From an uncultured Haliea sp. (GTDB lineage Bacteria > Pseudomonadota > Gammaproteobacteria > Pseudomonadales > Halieaceae), in the NCBI GenBank assembly GCA_947258585.1, contig CAMYIZ010000009.1:1-64000 (forward strand): a stretch of 64,000 bases of DNA, in the 5' to 3' direction. Every line of letters starts with the position of its first letter. Position 1 is the first letter of the stretch. A program made the position numbers and the translations under genes. Positions 20,026 through 30,156 of the stretch are shown here, one piece after another. The notes under the pieces are model-generated. The model ran no database searches. It had not been told where the DNA came from and worked only from the letters and a program-made list of their open reading frames with translations.

Positions 20026-21021
20026 ATGACGGTGCCGAGGATCGCCATCACCGCCGGAGAGCCGGCGGGAATCGGCCCGGATATCGTCGCCATGATCGCC
20101 CAGCACGACTGGGCAGCCGAGTTGCTGGTTATTGCCGACCCGGACCTGCTGAGGGAGCGGGCGCGGCAACTCGGCCTCCCGCTCCAGCTGCGGGTGATTG
20201 ACCCCACAGCTTCGCCACAGCCCCTGCCCGCCGGCACCATTGGCATCCTGCCCGACGCTGGCGAATTCCGCGCACCGCACCTGGCTGCGGAAGTAGAACC
20301 CGGTGTGCTGAACACCGCCAACGGGCCCTATGTGATCGAGACCCTGCAGCGCGCCGTCGACGGCTGCCTGGGCGGCCACTTCCAGGCCATGGTCACCGCC
20401 CCGGTGCAGAAATCCGTGATCAACGACGCGGGTATCCCCTTTAGCGGCCACACCGAGTTCCTGGCGGAGAAAACCGACACCGCGATGGTCGTGATGCTGC
20501 TTGCCGCCGGCCAGCTGCGGATAGCCCTGGCCACCACCCACCTGCCGCTGGCGCAGGTTCCGGCGGCGATTACCCCGGAGTCACTGGCCGCCACCCTGCA
20601 GATCCTGCACGCCGACCTGATGCGCAAGTTCGGCATCGCCAGGCCCTGCATCGCGGTGCTGGGTCTCAACCCCCACGCCGGGGAGGGCGGTCACCTGGGG
20701 CGGGAAGAGATCGAGGTCATCGGCCCGGTACTGGAGCAACTGCGCGGCGAGGGCATGAACCTGCTGGGTCCCCTGCCGGCAGATACCGCCTTCAGCCCCA
20801 AACTGCTGGCGCAGGCCGATGTCTACCTCGCCATGTTTCACGACCAGGGCCTGCCCGTGTTGAAGTACGCAGGCTTCGGCAATGCCGTGAACATCACCCT
20901 CGGACTGCCGATTGTGCGCACCAGCGTGGACCACGGAACGGCGCTGGACCTCGCGGGCACCGGGCTCGCCAGTGACGGGAGCTTGCGGGCCGCGCTGGAG
21001 CTGGCAATTGAGCTGGCATGA
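20026..21021 (+). CDS. pdxA: 4-hydroxythreonine-4-phosphate dehydrogenase
   Basis: NAD-dependent oxidation in pyridoxal 5'-phosphate synthesis. The 331 residues carry [17 protein letters not shown] at the start, the metal-ligand region [12 protein letters not shown] (about residue 142), [28 protein letters not shown] and [12 protein letters not shown] near the C-terminus. It follows surA by six bases. Its stop overlaps the start of the next gene (ATGA), which is an unrecognised membrane protein rather than the expected rsmA. Confidence 0.97.
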   Translation: MTVPRIAITAGEPAGIGPDIVAMIAQHDWAAELLVIADPDLLRERARQLGLPLQLRVIDPTASPQPLPAGTIGILPDAGEFRAPHLAAEVEPGVLNTANGPYVIETLQRAVDGCLGGHFQAMVTAPVQKSVINDAGIPFSGHTEFLAEKTDTAMVVMLLAAGQLRIALATTHLPLAQVPAAITPESLAATLQILHADLMRKFGIARPCIAVLGLNPHAGEGGHLGREEIEVIGPVLEQLRGEGMNLLGPLPADTAFSPKLLAQADVYLAMFHDQGLPVLKYAGFGNAVNITLGLPIVRTSVDHGTALDLAGTGLASDGSLRAALELAIELA

Positions 21022-22274
21022 GCACCGCCCTCAGTAACCGGGACTTTATCCAGGCCCTGGGTCTGGCAGTAACGGCCCTTGTACTGAGCGCGGCACTGCT
21101 GCTGCCGGGCTACCTCCTGCTGGTGCCGGTACTCCACCCCGAGTTCAGACCGTATATCGAAAGCGAGCGGGCAAGCCCTGTTGCCATACCCGGTAACCGC
21201 TTCCAGCCCGTGGTTTTTGGTGAGGGCGGCTTCGAAGGTGACACAGCGGTGATCAGTGCGCTGGCCGAAGCAGCACCCGAAGACCATGCTGTACTCGTAC
21301 ACCGGCAGCTGTTCCGGGCAGACCAGTTCTCCTTCCTTCGCTATCATATTGAAGGCCGTAATCCGGCCCTGCGGGTAATGCTTTTTTGGCAGAGAGAGGA
21401 TACGCCCGGCGAAAATTATTTCGCGGAACTGGATTACTCGAGTGAAGGGCCCCGCCTGCACAATCTACTGCGCAACGAGGAGTGGAGGGGGACGATTACC
21501 GAACTCGCCGTGGGACTTTTCGGGGACTTGCGCGGGGGGACCGTAAAGCTCAACAGTGTTGTGCTGGAGCCCTACAGTCACCGCGGACTACTGCAAGCCG
21601 CGTGGGCAGAGTGGAACGCGTTCGCGCCATGGGACCAGAGCTCAATCAATGTCTACCGCGGCGTGCCGGATGGCGCACTGATCTTCCCGGTACCCGCGAT
21701 AGCGGCCTGGCTGGCGACCAGCATTGCCATTATCCTGTTGTGGCGAGGGGTCACCCGCACACGCAGCGGTTCTTCCCGACCCTGGCTGCCGGCTGGCATT
21801 GCCATTGGAATCGCCTGGGCTGCACTGGACGCCCTCTGGCTGCAGCAGCTGTTGCGGCAGAACGCCGAGACCCGCTACCTGTTCGCAGGCACGACCTTGC
21901 ACGAGAAAAAGCTGGCGGACTGGGATGGGGAATATTACGCCGCGAGCCACGCGATCAAGGATCAGCTTGGCAAGAAAGGGGGCGACTTAATCATTCTCTA
22001 CCAGACGGATCAGGCAGCACTGGCGCAAAGAATGCGCTTCCACCTACTACCCGAGTTCAAGGCAACTATAATCCGCCCCGTCTCCAGGGGCTGGGTTGTG
22101 CGCGCCGGGCGAAAATTCAACCATGTGATAGTGGTCTCCGGGCCAGGAACATCTCCCGCTTCTACTCCCGGGCTGCAAGAGTTGTTGACCAGCAGACACA
22201 CCACCCAATGGGATGTGTTGGAGGCATCGGGGCCGATCGTCCTGTACGCCACCAATGGAGCGGACGGGGCATGA
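21018..22274 (+). CDS. Membrane protein of unknown function, first gene of polysaccharide locus
   Basis: I do not recognise this 418-residue protein. It has one N-terminal membrane segment (about residues 12-36), then about 195 residues probably outside the cytoplasm. Two close membrane segments follow (about 222-243 and 254-275), then a soluble C-terminal domain of about 140 residues containing [10 protein letters not shown] and HVIVVSGPG. The layout suggests a two-sided membrane component working with the next gene, to which it is coupled by a four-base overlap. It also overlaps pdxA by four bases, so it is translated from the lptD-surA-pdxA message. Base composition is slightly less G+C-rich than pdxA. 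Confidence 0.75.
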   Translation: MSTALSNRDFIQALGLAVTALVLSAALLLPGYLLLVPVLHPEFRPYIESERASPVAIPGNRFQPVVFGEGGFEGDTAVISALAEAAPEDHAVLVHRQLFRADQFSFLRYHIEGRNPALRVMLFWQREDTPGENYFAELDYSSEGPRLHNLLRNEEWRGTITELAVGLFGDLRGGTVKLNSVVLEPYSHRGLLQAAWAEWNAFAPWDQSSINVYRGVPDGALIFPVPAIAAWLATSIAIILLWRGVTRTRSGSSRPWLPAGIAIGIAWAALDALWLQQLLRQNAETRYLFAGTTLHEKKLADWDGEYYAASHAIKDQLGKKGGDLIILYQTDQAALAQRMRFHLLPEFKATIIRPVSRGWVVRAGRKFNHVIVVSGPGTSPASTPGLQELLTSRHTTQWDVLEASGPIVLYATNGADGA

Positions 22275-23662
22275 CCTATCCATTGCCTGTACTGCTCTTG
22301 GCGGTTCTAGTGCCCTGGCTATTCGGCTCACTGCTGGCCCGCTGGCTGTCCGGACCCGGCCGCTCCGCGTTCCTGTATCTCGGCCAGGGCTATATTCTGG
22401 GCATGCTTGCGGTTGTATGGCTCACCAGGACTTGGCAAGCCGCTGGCTGGTCCCTGAAATTCTGGCCGATGGCTGGACTATTTCTGGTGCTCAGCATACT
22501 CGCAGGGGCAGGCCTGCTAATCGATAACAAGCGACACAACTCCAACCCCACAAGCAGACCGGGTCAGAGTGCCTACCTGTGGCAGCAAGTGCTCGTAGTT
22601 CTGCTCTTTATTGCCATGGGAGCCCACCTGCTCACCGTGGCTCAGGAACTACTCCTGCGGCCAACGTTTCCCTGGGACGCCTGGCGAGGCTGGGAACCCA
22701 AGGTTATCCAGCTCTTTGACAGTCGCTCACTGAAAGCGCCGATAAAAACAATCGGCAATCACGGGGAGATATCAACCCTGGCACTGCTGTGGATGATGCT
22801 GGCGAGTGAAGCCACTCACGAACCGTTCCTGCATCTTCCCTGGCTCGCCGCCTACATGGCATTGGCAGCCATGGTGTTTGGCTATCTGTGCGACCATCAT
22901 TCCAGCCCGGTCGCAGCGATGGGTGCCTACCTGGTTTTGAGCCTGCCGTATTTGAATATCCACGTGGCCCTGGCTGGCTACGCCGACATCTGGCTTTCAT
23001 TGGCCTTTACCGCGGGCGTACTGGCCCTGAGTGACTTGAGGCGCAACAACAGACTTGGCGCGCTCGCTGTGGCGCTCCTGATGACCGTCGCCTGCTTCCA
23101 GGCCAAACGAGCGGGCATTGGCTTTGCCGCAGTCCTGTCAACACTACTCATTGTTGAGGCCAGCCTGCGAGCACCCAGACCTGTCGGTGTAGCGGTGGCA
23201 GTCATGTCCGCCGTTGCTGCAGGTGCTGTTGCGCTGGCTATTATGGGATACCAGGACATCCAGTTACTTCTCCCCGGGGGGCAGGAGTTTGTGGTCAACG
23301 CAAAGGAAGCACGTCTCCCAGGCCTGTTTCTGTATACGTTTGCTCCAGAGTGGCAGCCCGGTCCGTTCCTTGAGGCATTACTCGGGTTTGGCAACTGGCA
23401 CCTTACGGCCTATCTCTGGCTGGGGGCCGCTGCGCTGGTGCTGGCGTTTCGCAGGTGGCAACTGCTGCTGCAACCGGAGAACCTAGGCGTTCTGATTGGA
23501 CTGGCGGTGATTGCGCTGTATTTTGTCCTCGTATCTCCCGGGACAGCCCTCGACCATACCGGACTTTCCCGGGCCGTGCTTTATGTACTGCCTCTGGCGT
23601 TGGTTTGGTTGCTGACGGTTACGCAGAAATTGGCTGGGAAAGTACCTAGGAACCGCGACTAG
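22271..23662 (+). CDS. Multi-spanning membrane glycosyltransferase-like protein (PMT/ArnT-like)
   Basis: A 463-residue protein with about 11-12 hydrophobic segments. The loop after the third segment contains RPTFPWDAWRGWEPKV (about residue 135). Its acidic WDAW motif resembles the first-loop catalytic region of lipid-phosphate-sugar-dependent GT-C glycosyltransferases. The family assignment rests on topology and this motif only. The start is the ATG at 22271 overlapping the previous stop; the long open frame upstream is the alternative frame of that gene. Its end overlaps the convergent glycosyltransferase gene by 17 bases. Confidence 0.65.
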   Translation: MTYPLPVLLLAVLVPWLFGSLLARWLSGPGRSAFLYLGQGYILGMLAVVWLTRTWQAAGWSLKFWPMAGLFLVLSILAGAGLLIDNKRHNSNPTSRPGQSAYLWQQVLVVLLFIAMGAHLLTVAQELLLRPTFPWDAWRGWEPKVIQLFDSRSLKAPIKTIGNHGEISTLALLWMMLASEATHEPFLHLPWLAAYMALAAMVFGYLCDHHSSPVAAMGAYLVLSLPYLNIHVALAGYADIWLSLAFTAGVLALSDLRRNNRLGALAVALLMTVACFQAKRAGIGFAAVLSTLLIVEASLRAPRPVGVAVAVMSAVAAGAVALAIMGYQDIQLLLPGGQEFVVNAKEARLPGLFLYTFAPEWQPGPFLEALLGFGNWHLTAYLWLGAAALVLAFRRWQLLLQPENLGVLIGLAVIALYFVLVSPGTALDHTGLSRAVLYVLPLALVWLLTVTQKLAGKVPRNRD

Positions 23663-24773
23663 CTTCCACCTGCCGCACCGCCTTCAAAGTAGCGTCTACC
23701 ACCAAATTGTCGCTGAACATGCTTTCCACGATCCGACGTGCCTCCAGCCCCATCCGCGACCGCTCCGCAATCGGCATAGTCAGCATTTGCGCCATGGCAC
23801 CCTGCAGCGAAGCAATGTCCCGGGCTCGGCACAGTAAACCGTTGACCCCGTGCTGGACGACGTGTCGACAACCCGGCACGTCCGTAGCAACGACAGGCAA
23901 ACCCATGGCTCCGGCCTCCAGCAACGAGCGGGGCAGCCCCTCGCGATAGGAAGGTAATACCACGCAGTCCACATCGGCGAGAATCGTCTCGATAGTATCG
24001 GTAGCACCTAGCCATTCGATATAGGTTTCTTCACCCCAAGCCAGCAGCTGCTGCTCGGAAATGGACGACGAATTTTCCGCATCGGCAAAACCACACAACC
24101 AAAGCACGACAGACTGACCCTGGTCGTGAAGCTCCCGCATCGCCGCGATCAGTTCCCTCAAACCCTTGTCACCCAGCATCCTTCCAGCATAGAGAAAGCG
24201 AAAGGGACCCTCGCGAGATCTGCAAGGCGACCAATTGAACCGCTTCAGATCCACCCCCGAGCCCGGCAACAGAGCCAGCCTATCTACGGGAACGAGACGA
24301 TTATCCAGCAAAACACGGTAGTCTTCGGGGTTTTGGCAGAATACAACCCTCGCAAATGGCTGACTGAGCCGATACAGCAAGCGCACCACCCATGACACAA
24401 ACCCGGCGCGAATAAAGGCGGTGCCAAGTCCAGAGACATTGTTTATGGCAGGAACACGTGTCAAGCATGCGGCCCAGGTGCCGTACACATTGTTTTTGAT
24501 GGTGAAGTGAAGCGCTGCAACCGGATGCAGCCGCCTGTAGTACCGAAAGAATTGCAGAACAAGACTGACATCTGCAATGGGGTTGCTGCCCTGGTTTTCC
24601 ATACGCAGCGACTTCCATTCGCATCCAAGCCCCTGCAGACGCCCGGAATAGTCATCATCGGGAGACAAGCAGACCACATGGTAACCCTCTGACATCAAGC
24701 GCCGAATAGTAGAGGCCCGGAAGTTGAACAGATACCAGGAGGTGTTCGCAGAAAGCGTCACTACTTTGCTCAT
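23646..24773 (-). CDS. Glycosyltransferase family 4 (GT-B fold)
   Basis: A 375-residue retaining glycosyltransferase. The N-terminal half starts with VVTLSANTSWYLFNFRASTIRRL, resembling Wbp/PglA-type transferases that add a sugar to an undecaprenyl-linked acceptor. The C-terminal half has FLYAGRMLGDKGLRELIAAM and the EGLPRSLLEAGAMGLPVVATD donor-binding motif (about residue 280) with the two glutamates of the EX7E pattern. Donor and acceptor cannot be predicted. It is the last gene of the minus-strand run that begins with the flippase gene. Confidence 0.85.
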   Translation of the reverse strand: MSKVVTLSANTSWYLFNFRASTIRRLMSEGYHVVCLSPDDDYSGRLQGLGCEWKSLRMENQGSNPIADVSLVLQFFRYYRRLHPVAALHFTIKNNVYGTWAACLTRVPAINNVSGLGTAFIRAGFVSWVVRLLYRLSQPFARVVFCQNPEDYRVLLDNRLVPVDRLALLPGSGVDLKRFNWSPCRSREGPFRFLYAGRMLGDKGLRELIAAMRELHDQGQSVVLWLCGFADAENSSSISEQQLLAWGEETYIEWLGATDTIETILADVDCVVLPSYREGLPRSLLEAGAMGLPVVATDVPGCRHVVQHGVNGLLCRARDIASLQGAMAQMLTMPIAERSRMGLEARRIVESMFSDNLVVDATLKAVRQVEASRGS

Positions 24774-24794
24774 TCAGAACGTGTCTCCGTGGTC

Positions 24795-25865
24795 CTACTC
24801 AAGCAAAAAGTTTCTATAGGGCAACCACGCGTGAGCGTGTGTCGCAAAGTTCAGCCATACAAAATGGACGAACGCATAATATGCAACAACAGCATAAACC
24901 AACACCGCACGTATATTCGCGCTGCGACCAAATACATCCGGAAGATGGGAAAACACAACAAGCTGAATCGGCAGCATGTACAACGCCACCCTGTCCACCG
25001 CGGTAGTTGCAGACGTGAACAGCAGCGAGCCAGCCAACACCAGAGAAATTATCGCGAGCCAGCCCCAGAGCCGGGCTTCAGTGCCAGTAAATCCAAACCG
25101 CCTGTGCCAAAGCAGCAGTATCATCGCCGGAATGGCATTCATTACACAACGAATCAGTGCCCCCTGTGATTGGTACTCAGCCTCCACATAATTTTGGAAA
25201 AGTGTGTCCATGTGATCTTGCTGGAATAGCGTAATTGCGAGCAGCGACGCCGTCCCTATACACAGCAACGTCAGGGGACGACTGCGAGTAGGGATCAAGC
25301 AGGCAATCGGCAGCAATAGTACTGCCGATACGTGGAACGTCGCCCCCAATAAAATCCAAAACAGGAAACGGAATACGTTCCCCCGACCCAGCGCAAGCAA
25401 TCCCATCATGGCAAAGCCCAACGCCACACCCTGTCGGGTGTAACCCATGGCCACTACTGTAATGAAGTAGGGCACGGCGACAGTCATGGCCAGCCAGGGC
25501 CGCGGTAGCCTGCGAGTAAAAGCCGCTAATGCGACTGTGAAAACCAACCCACAAAAGAGATTGACACCCCATATATCCCAGCCGAGGCGTGCGCTAGTCC
25601 AGTTAACTATCTGGTAGCCCGGGCCTTTGAAAGCGATAATTTCTGTGAGCCGACTTTCGCGGGCGCGCTCTACATATTCAAGGTAACGTGCCCAGTCGCC
25701 TCCGACTTCCATCCGGAAGCCAATAAACAGGCTGATTACAGGAATAATGAGTAGCCAGGGTACATCTGACTTGAGAAAGCCAAAGGCCTTTACCGGTCCA
25801 ACCACCGGGCGCCGCTGGATTGCAAGCACGGCAGGCAGGAAAAAGAGTATCCAATAAGGCCACAT
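24795..25865 (-). CDS. EpsG family membrane protein, probable polysaccharide polymerase (Wzy-like)
   Basis: A 356-residue protein with about ten hydrophobic segments. The short-loop pattern FIGFRMEVGGDWARYLEYVERA (VGGDWxxY, about residue 52), GYTRQGVALGF and GATFHVSAVLLLPIA are hallmarks of the EpsG/Wzy-like family proposed to polymerise exopolysaccharide repeat units. It is the only polymerase candidate in the locus, which fits a Wzx/Wzy-dependent pathway. Function is inferred from topology and these motifs. Confidence 0.75.
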   Translation of the reverse strand: MWPYWILFFLPAVLAIQRRPVVGPVKAFGFLKSDVPWLLIIPVISLFIGFRMEVGGDWARYLEYVERARESRLTEIIAFKGPGYQIVNWTSARLGWDIWGVNLFCGLVFTVALAAFTRRLPRPWLAMTVAVPYFITVVAMGYTRQGVALGFAMMGLLALGRGNVFRFLFWILLGATFHVSAVLLLPIACLIPTRSRPLTLLCIGTASLLAITLFQQDHMDTLFQNYVEAEYQSQGALIRCVMNAIPAMILLLWHRRFGFTGTEARLWGWLAIISLVLAGSLLFTSATTAVDRVALYMLPIQLVVFSHLPDVFGRSANIRAVLVYAVVAYYAFVHFVWLNFATHAHAWLPYRNFLLE

Positions 25866-25963
25866 GTGCGGATGTTCCTACCGTGGGTACAGCGTGAGCG
25901 AACGCATATACTGGGCATAGCTATGCCGGAAGGAGTCTTGGCGATTTCCCAGTACACATGCAA

Positions 25964-27040
25964 TCAAGTTGCGCCTCCGGCACGGCGAAGAATAGCCGCC
26001 ACGCGTGGCGCCTGAACCTGCAACGAGAAATGCTCCTCCACGGCTTGACGCCCCCGCTGACCCAGAATGTGCCGCCAATCTGGATCCATCAGCAACCTAT
26101 CCAGCGCCGCATACCATTGGTCAGGGCCATCAGCCAAAATGCCGCTACTCCACCCTGCGGATATCCCGACGTTTAATCCTACCGGAGAAGCCACTGTTGG
26201 CTTGCCGCAGGCCATATATTGGATCAGTTTGTAGCCGCACTTGCCACGCTCCCACGGCCCATCGGGCAGCGGCATGATACCAATATCGAAGCGTGCTACC
26301 TGTTCGGCCTCGGTGCTCTCGGACCATGGAAAGATGTCTACCGGCAAATTCTTGAAGCTGCGCACCACATCCGGGCGGGCGCCCACTAAAACCAGGCGCG
26401 CCCCGTGTTTCCGGCCAATATCTTCAAGTACGGGCGCAAGGCCCTCCACATATCGCTGGGTAGAGGGTGACCCAATCCACCCGATCACAGGCTCGGCATT
26501 CCCAGACCGCGGCTCGAAGTGATACCGATCTGCGTCGACGACTGTCGGTATCAGTTCGACTCGCCTGGCACCTGCCTCGCGCGCGCGGGCCCCCAGATAG
26601 TCGTTACCGCAGATTACCGCAGCCGCGCCAGACATCACTCGCTGGATCTTCCGACCCAGCAGGCGCCTCACCAAAGCTCTGCTGGACAGGTCGTAATTGT
26701 GAAACACCGCGTCGTCGTAGTCTACTACATAGGGTACCCCGGCGGGCAGCAGCGCACGTTCGACCCAATTGGGCAGATATGGCAAAACCTCCTTTTCTAC
26801 CCACAATAAATCCGCACCGGTTGCGCGGCGCAGGTCGCGGGCCCGGACGCCATAGCGGCGGGCAACAGACACAATTGAACGACCCCTGCCCGCGTAAAGC
26901 CTTTCCAGATAAGTATCATCAAACAACGGGCAAACAGTCACCTCAATACCCGCTGCCTCAAGATATGGCAGATACTGCAAGGAACGCAGCCGGGTACTCG
27001 CCCCCAAGCGGCCGTACCTGGAGAGCAGGGTCACCTTCAC
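25964..27040 (-). CDS. Glycosyltransferase (GT4-like)
   Basis: A 358-residue GT-B glycosyltransferase. It begins VTLLSRYGRLGASTRLRS. The donor-side region includes PVIGWIGSPSTQRYVEGL, a DIGIMPLPDGPWERGKCGYK segment and QYMACGKPTVASPVGLN (about residue 285). The classical second glutamate is replaced within this block, a pattern seen in a GT4 subgroup of polysaccharide clusters. The GTG start overlaps the upstream glycosyltransferase stop by four bases. A 98-base gap without a convincing gene separates it from the polymerase. Confidence 0.8.
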   Translation of the reverse strand: MKVTLLSRYGRLGASTRLRSLQYLPYLEAAGIEVTVCPLFDDTYLERLYAGRGRSIVSVARRYGVRARDLRRATGADLLWVEKEVLPYLPNWVERALLPAGVPYVVDYDDAVFHNYDLSSRALVRRLLGRKIQRVMSGAAAVICGNDYLGARAREAGARRVELIPTVVDADRYHFEPRSGNAEPVIGWIGSPSTQRYVEGLAPVLEDIGRKHGARLVLVGARPDVVRSFKNLPVDIFPWSESTEAEQVARFDIGIMPLPDGPWERGKCGYKLIQYMACGKPTVASPVGLNVGISAGWSSGILADGPDQWYAALDRLLMDPDWRHILGQRGRQAVEEHFSLQVQAPRVAAILRRAGGAT

Positions 27041-28305
27041 CGCCCGTTTTCCGAACCGGCAGACTGCGAAATCAGCGTACGGTAGAGATCACGGTATCGT
27101 TTCGCGCCCTGTTCGACCGAGAAGTAATCCTCAGCTGCATATCTGCAAGCGCCGGAGGCGAGGATACCTTCATAACGCGCAAGCAGATCCCGAGCCGCTT
27201 TTTCCAAGGCAGCAGGGTCCTGCGTGTCGTCAATCACAACGCCCACCTTGTAATAATCGATGAGCCTGCCGAGGTCTCCTATACCCGAGTTACCAACCAC
27301 TGGCACGCCCGCCGCCAAAAACTCGCCGAGTCGTGTTGGAGCACTTCCTGGCTTCGGAGCGAAAAACATCACGCCTACATCCATCTCAGCCAACAACCCG
27401 GGCATTGCCTGGGGAGCCGCGGCGCGGACGAGCACATCGCCGGGCTCCACCCCCGAACTGCTCGCCAGCTCAAGCACTTTTCCGTGATCATCGCGGGTCA
27501 CTATGCTCATGCGCGCGCCGGGGACGAGTCGCTTCACCGCCAGGAAGAACGCAAAAAAGGCATCGAGATAGAACCAGCCACTCAGCAAAGTTCCCATGGT
27601 ACCAACGACGAAGGAACTGCGACCTTCTAGGGCCATTCCGCTGGCCTGCTTTGAAGGCACACTGAAGCGATCCACATCCACGCAGGTTGTGATCACCTCG
27701 AATTGTTCCCGCGGTAATTCGGGGTAGACTGCCAACAAGTGGTCCACACCCGCCTGCGTCAGGCTGACAACTCGAACCGCACGCCGCAGCATGCGACGCT
27801 CCACCCACTTCAGGCCCCCATATATCGGCGACTCGCGGCTCAGGCGCCCCGCCATCACCATTTCGTCAGGCCACAACGCCCGCATGTCAAAGATGAAGGG
27901 CTTCCCTGTTACGATACCGCAAAGCCAGGCGGCGATGGCCGGAATATAGCTACGGCAATGGACCAACAGGACGTCCCTCCCACACGAGAACCGCAAGGTT
28001 TGCCAGAGCAAAACCAGCATGTCCCATAGCGTTGCGAACAACCGGGGACGGTGGTGGTAGACCTGCGGGCGCCAGTCGATACCCGCTTGCTCGCACTCAG
28101 CCCGCATGCTCTCCAACGCATGGATGTCCGCGAGGTCTTCCGGTTTCTCGAAGCTCACCAGTGTAAACACGTATTCGTCCGATAGCCGGGAGAGGTAGCT
28201 CAACACCTGCGAGCGGCCCAGTGGTTCAAGCAAGCCGGTGTAGGAAAGGTACAGGACCTCTCCTCCCTGGCCTTTCTCCACCGGCTGCTTGCAATACCTG
28301 GCCAT
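27037..28305 (-). CDS. Glycosyltransferase (GT4-like)
   Basis: A 422-residue GT-B enzyme. The N-terminal half reads VLYLSYTGLLEPLGRSQVLSYL, a common start of polysaccharide-cluster transferases. It continues with IFDMRALWPDEMVMAGRL. The C-terminal half has FVVGTMGTLLSGWFYLDAF and a donor site around EFLAAGVPVVGNSGIGDL (about residue 335). The ATG at 28305 shares a base with the stop of the sulfotransferase gene upstream (TGATG). The substrate is unknown. Confidence 0.82.
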   Translation of the reverse strand: MARYCKQPVEKGQGGEVLYLSYTGLLEPLGRSQVLSYLSRLSDEYVFTLVSFEKPEDLADIHALESMRAECEQAGIDWRPQVYHHRPRLFATLWDMLVLLWQTLRFSCGRDVLLVHCRSYIPAIAAWLCGIVTGKPFIFDMRALWPDEMVMAGRLSRESPIYGGLKWVERRMLRRAVRVVSLTQAGVDHLLAVYPELPREQFEVITTCVDVDRFSVPSKQASGMALEGRSSFVVGTMGTLLSGWFYLDAFFAFFLAVKRLVPGARMSIVTRDDHGKVLELASSSGVEPGDVLVRAAAPQAMPGLLAEMDVGVMFFAPKPGSAPTRLGEFLAAGVPVVGNSGIGDLGRLIDYYKVGVVIDDTQDPAALEKAARDLLARYEGILASGACRYAAEDYFSVEQGAKRYRDLYRTLISQSAGSENGR

Positions 28306-29024
28306 CAAAAATCATACCCCAGGGCATCGATATCCCTGCGGTATATATCCGCCACGAGATCTGCCATTTGCTCGGTGTATGCCTCGCGATAACCCTGGCC
28401 AGTGCCCGGCCGCAAGCGAGGAAGCGTCAAATCCGGCCTGCCGTGCAGCTTGCAGACATGAGCGAAGTCCAACTCCAGAGACTCAAAGCGACCGATGAAA
28501 TCCATCACCACGCCCCGCCCGGGAATAGAGATCCAGTCGACCTGGTCACGAAAGTGGGGGTAGCGTTTGACTGCACTGCGATAACGAAGATCCCGAAGAC
28601 CTAGAATGAAGTTCTCGAAGCTATGTCTGTCTGAAAGGTGATGCGTGGCCCAGGTCCAATCCAGGAACTTGTCGCCCTTGCCGACAACACGATGCAGGTA
28701 GTGATAGGCGGAATGAATCCGCGCCCAGGGGTTTCGGACAAAGGTGAACTTAAAGGAATCATTGAACAGTTGGTGGTCAAAGGCCGCATAGCGCAAGACC
28801 GGGACATGACGACTCTTCTGTCCGAACAGCGAATCGACGATCGAGGTACCCGCCGACTTCGGAATATGGCTGAAGATCACCCCCATTTCTCGCTCTCCTG
28901 GCAGCCAAGGATCCGAGGATAATCCGGGAATCGACTTCACTGCCACTTTTTCAAAGGGCAGGGGTAATCGAAACTCGACCGATTTGACTAGAAGGCGAAA
29001 TTGCTGCTTGGCCGACAAAGTCAT
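28305..29024 (-). CDS. Sulfotransferase family protein (first of two)
   Basis: A 239-residue protein resembling carbohydrate (Golgi-type) sulfotransferases. The 5'-phosphosulfate-binding loop is FSHIPKSAGTSIVDSLFG (about residue 52), and the 3'-phosphate site is FVRNPWARIHSAYHYL (about residue 95). It would transfer sulfate from PAPS to a sugar hydroxyl. The ATG at 29024 is preferred over a GTG two codons upstream. It sits among glycosyltransferase genes and is translationally coupled to one, so the glycan made here is the likely acceptor. No PAPS-synthesis gene is in the window. Confidence 0.82.
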   Translation of the reverse strand: MTLSAKQQFRLLVKSVEFRLPLPFEKVAVKSIPGLSSDPWLPGEREMGVIFSHIPKSAGTSIVDSLFGQKSRHVPVLRYAAFDHQLFNDSFKFTFVRNPWARIHSAYHYLHRVVGKGDKFLDWTWATHHLSDRHSFENFILGLRDLRYRSAVKRYPHFRDQVDWISIPGRGVVMDFIGRFESLELDFAHVCKLHGRPDLTLPRLRPGTGQGYREAYTEQMADLVADIYRRDIDALGYDF

Positions 29025-29067
29025 ACACACACCTGCATTCCCAAGGCGCGCTTAACCGATGTAAAGA

Positions 29068-30156
29068 TCATGAAACAAGCACCTCGAGATATTCCCGAGC
29101 AATCTTCTCCACACTGAAATCCGCCGCCCGAGCCCGCAACACTCCCGGATCTTCACTGGCGGTCAACGACTCCGCGATCGCCCTTGCCAGCGCCATGTCG
29201 TCGCCTACCGGCACCAGCCGCCCATAGCGGCCATTCTCCAGGATCTCCGCCGGCCCGGATTGGCAGTCGACGGAAACCACCGGCGTCCCTGCCGCCAGCG
29301 ACTCAACAATGACGTTTCCAAATCCTTCCCAGGCAGAGGACAGGACAAACAGGCCCGCAGCACGATAGAACGGCCCCGGGTCTGACACGAAGCCACCAAA
29401 GTGCACCCGGTCTTCAAGCCCCAGAGCGCTGCGCAGTTCTTCCAGTTCGCCCTGCAACGGGCCGGAACCGAGGATCAGGAGGGAAGCGTCGATATCGTAA
29501 TCCGCCAACCCTTTCACGGCAGACAGCAAGGTCGGGTAATCCTTTTGTGCTTTTAGGGTGCCTACGGCAATCAGCCGGCGGGCACGTGGGTGTTTGAACC
29601 ATGGATGCTCAGTCCATATTGCGGGCAGCCGCGTCTCCAATGAAATAGCGACAGGGTTGTAAATGACTTTGCCAGTACCGTTGGGCAGTCCCAGGGCGCG
29701 CAGATCTTCTATCACTCCCTGAGACACACCGACTACGGTATCTGCGCGCCCATTGACCCAGCGCATACTTGCGCGCAGCGCCAATCCTGGTAGCCCATCG
29801 TGACGAACGGAGCGAGTCAAAGCGTTATGCTCAGATACCACCACCCGTCCGTCAAATCTCGCGACTCTCGCGGCGAGCACCGCCAAAGTGGTCAGAGGCC
29901 ACATTGATGCCAGGAAGGCATCCGGACGATGCTCACGCAGGTACCGAACCAGGGACATGAACCCCCGCCGGACACGTGCTGCCTGGAGATCAATGACCCG
30001 CACCCCCGCCGGCACCTGCTCCAGCAACACGCCTTTTTTACGCAACAGAACAAGATCAACCTCATAGCCTTGGGCAAGAAACTCACGAGCCAGAAGGAGG
30101 CGAACCCTTTCAACGCCACCGCCGCGAAGGTCGGGAACAAAGAGCGCAATTCTCAC
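29068..30156 (-). CDS. Glycosyltransferase family 4
   Basis: A 362-residue GT-B retaining transferase. It has IALFVPDLRGGGVERVRLLLA at the N-terminus (GGG acceptor-side loop), VVVSEHNAL, LIAVGTLKAQKDYPTLLSA, and EGFGNVIVESLAAGTPVVSVD (about residue 270) as the EX7E donor motif. The GTG at 30156 overlaps the stop of the GT2 gene by four bases (GTGA) and gives the usual short N-terminus; a start at 30180 would add eight residues. The sugar donor is unknown. Confidence 0.88.
   Translation of the reverse strand: MRIALFVPDLRGGGVERVRLLLAREFLAQGYEVDLVLLRKKGVLLEQVPAGVRVIDLQAARVRRGFMSLVRYLREHRPDAFLASMWPLTTLAVLAARVARFDGRVVVSEHNALTRSVRHDGLPGLALRASMRWVNGRADTVVGVSQGVIEDLRALGLPNGTGKVIYNPVAISLETRLPAIWTEHPWFKHPRARRLIAVGTLKAQKDYPTLLSAVKGLADYDIDASLLILGSGPLQGELEELRSALGLEDRVHFGGFVSDPGPFYRAAGLFVLSSAWEGFGNVIVESLAAGTPVVSVDCQSGPAEILENGRYGRLVPVGDDMALARAIAESLTASEDPGVLRARAADFSVEKIAREYLEVLVS

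Noticed and set aside
21482-22270. Long open frame in phase with the GT-C-like gene, running back through the preceding membrane-protein gene
   Set aside because: The preceding gene's own frame gives a coherent membrane protein with ATGA coupling. The alternative translation is Arg/Pro-rich without structure.
25878-26078. Small open frame between the EpsG-like and glycosyltransferase genes
   Set aside because: Mostly overlaps the end of the glycosyltransferase in another frame; low-complexity translation.
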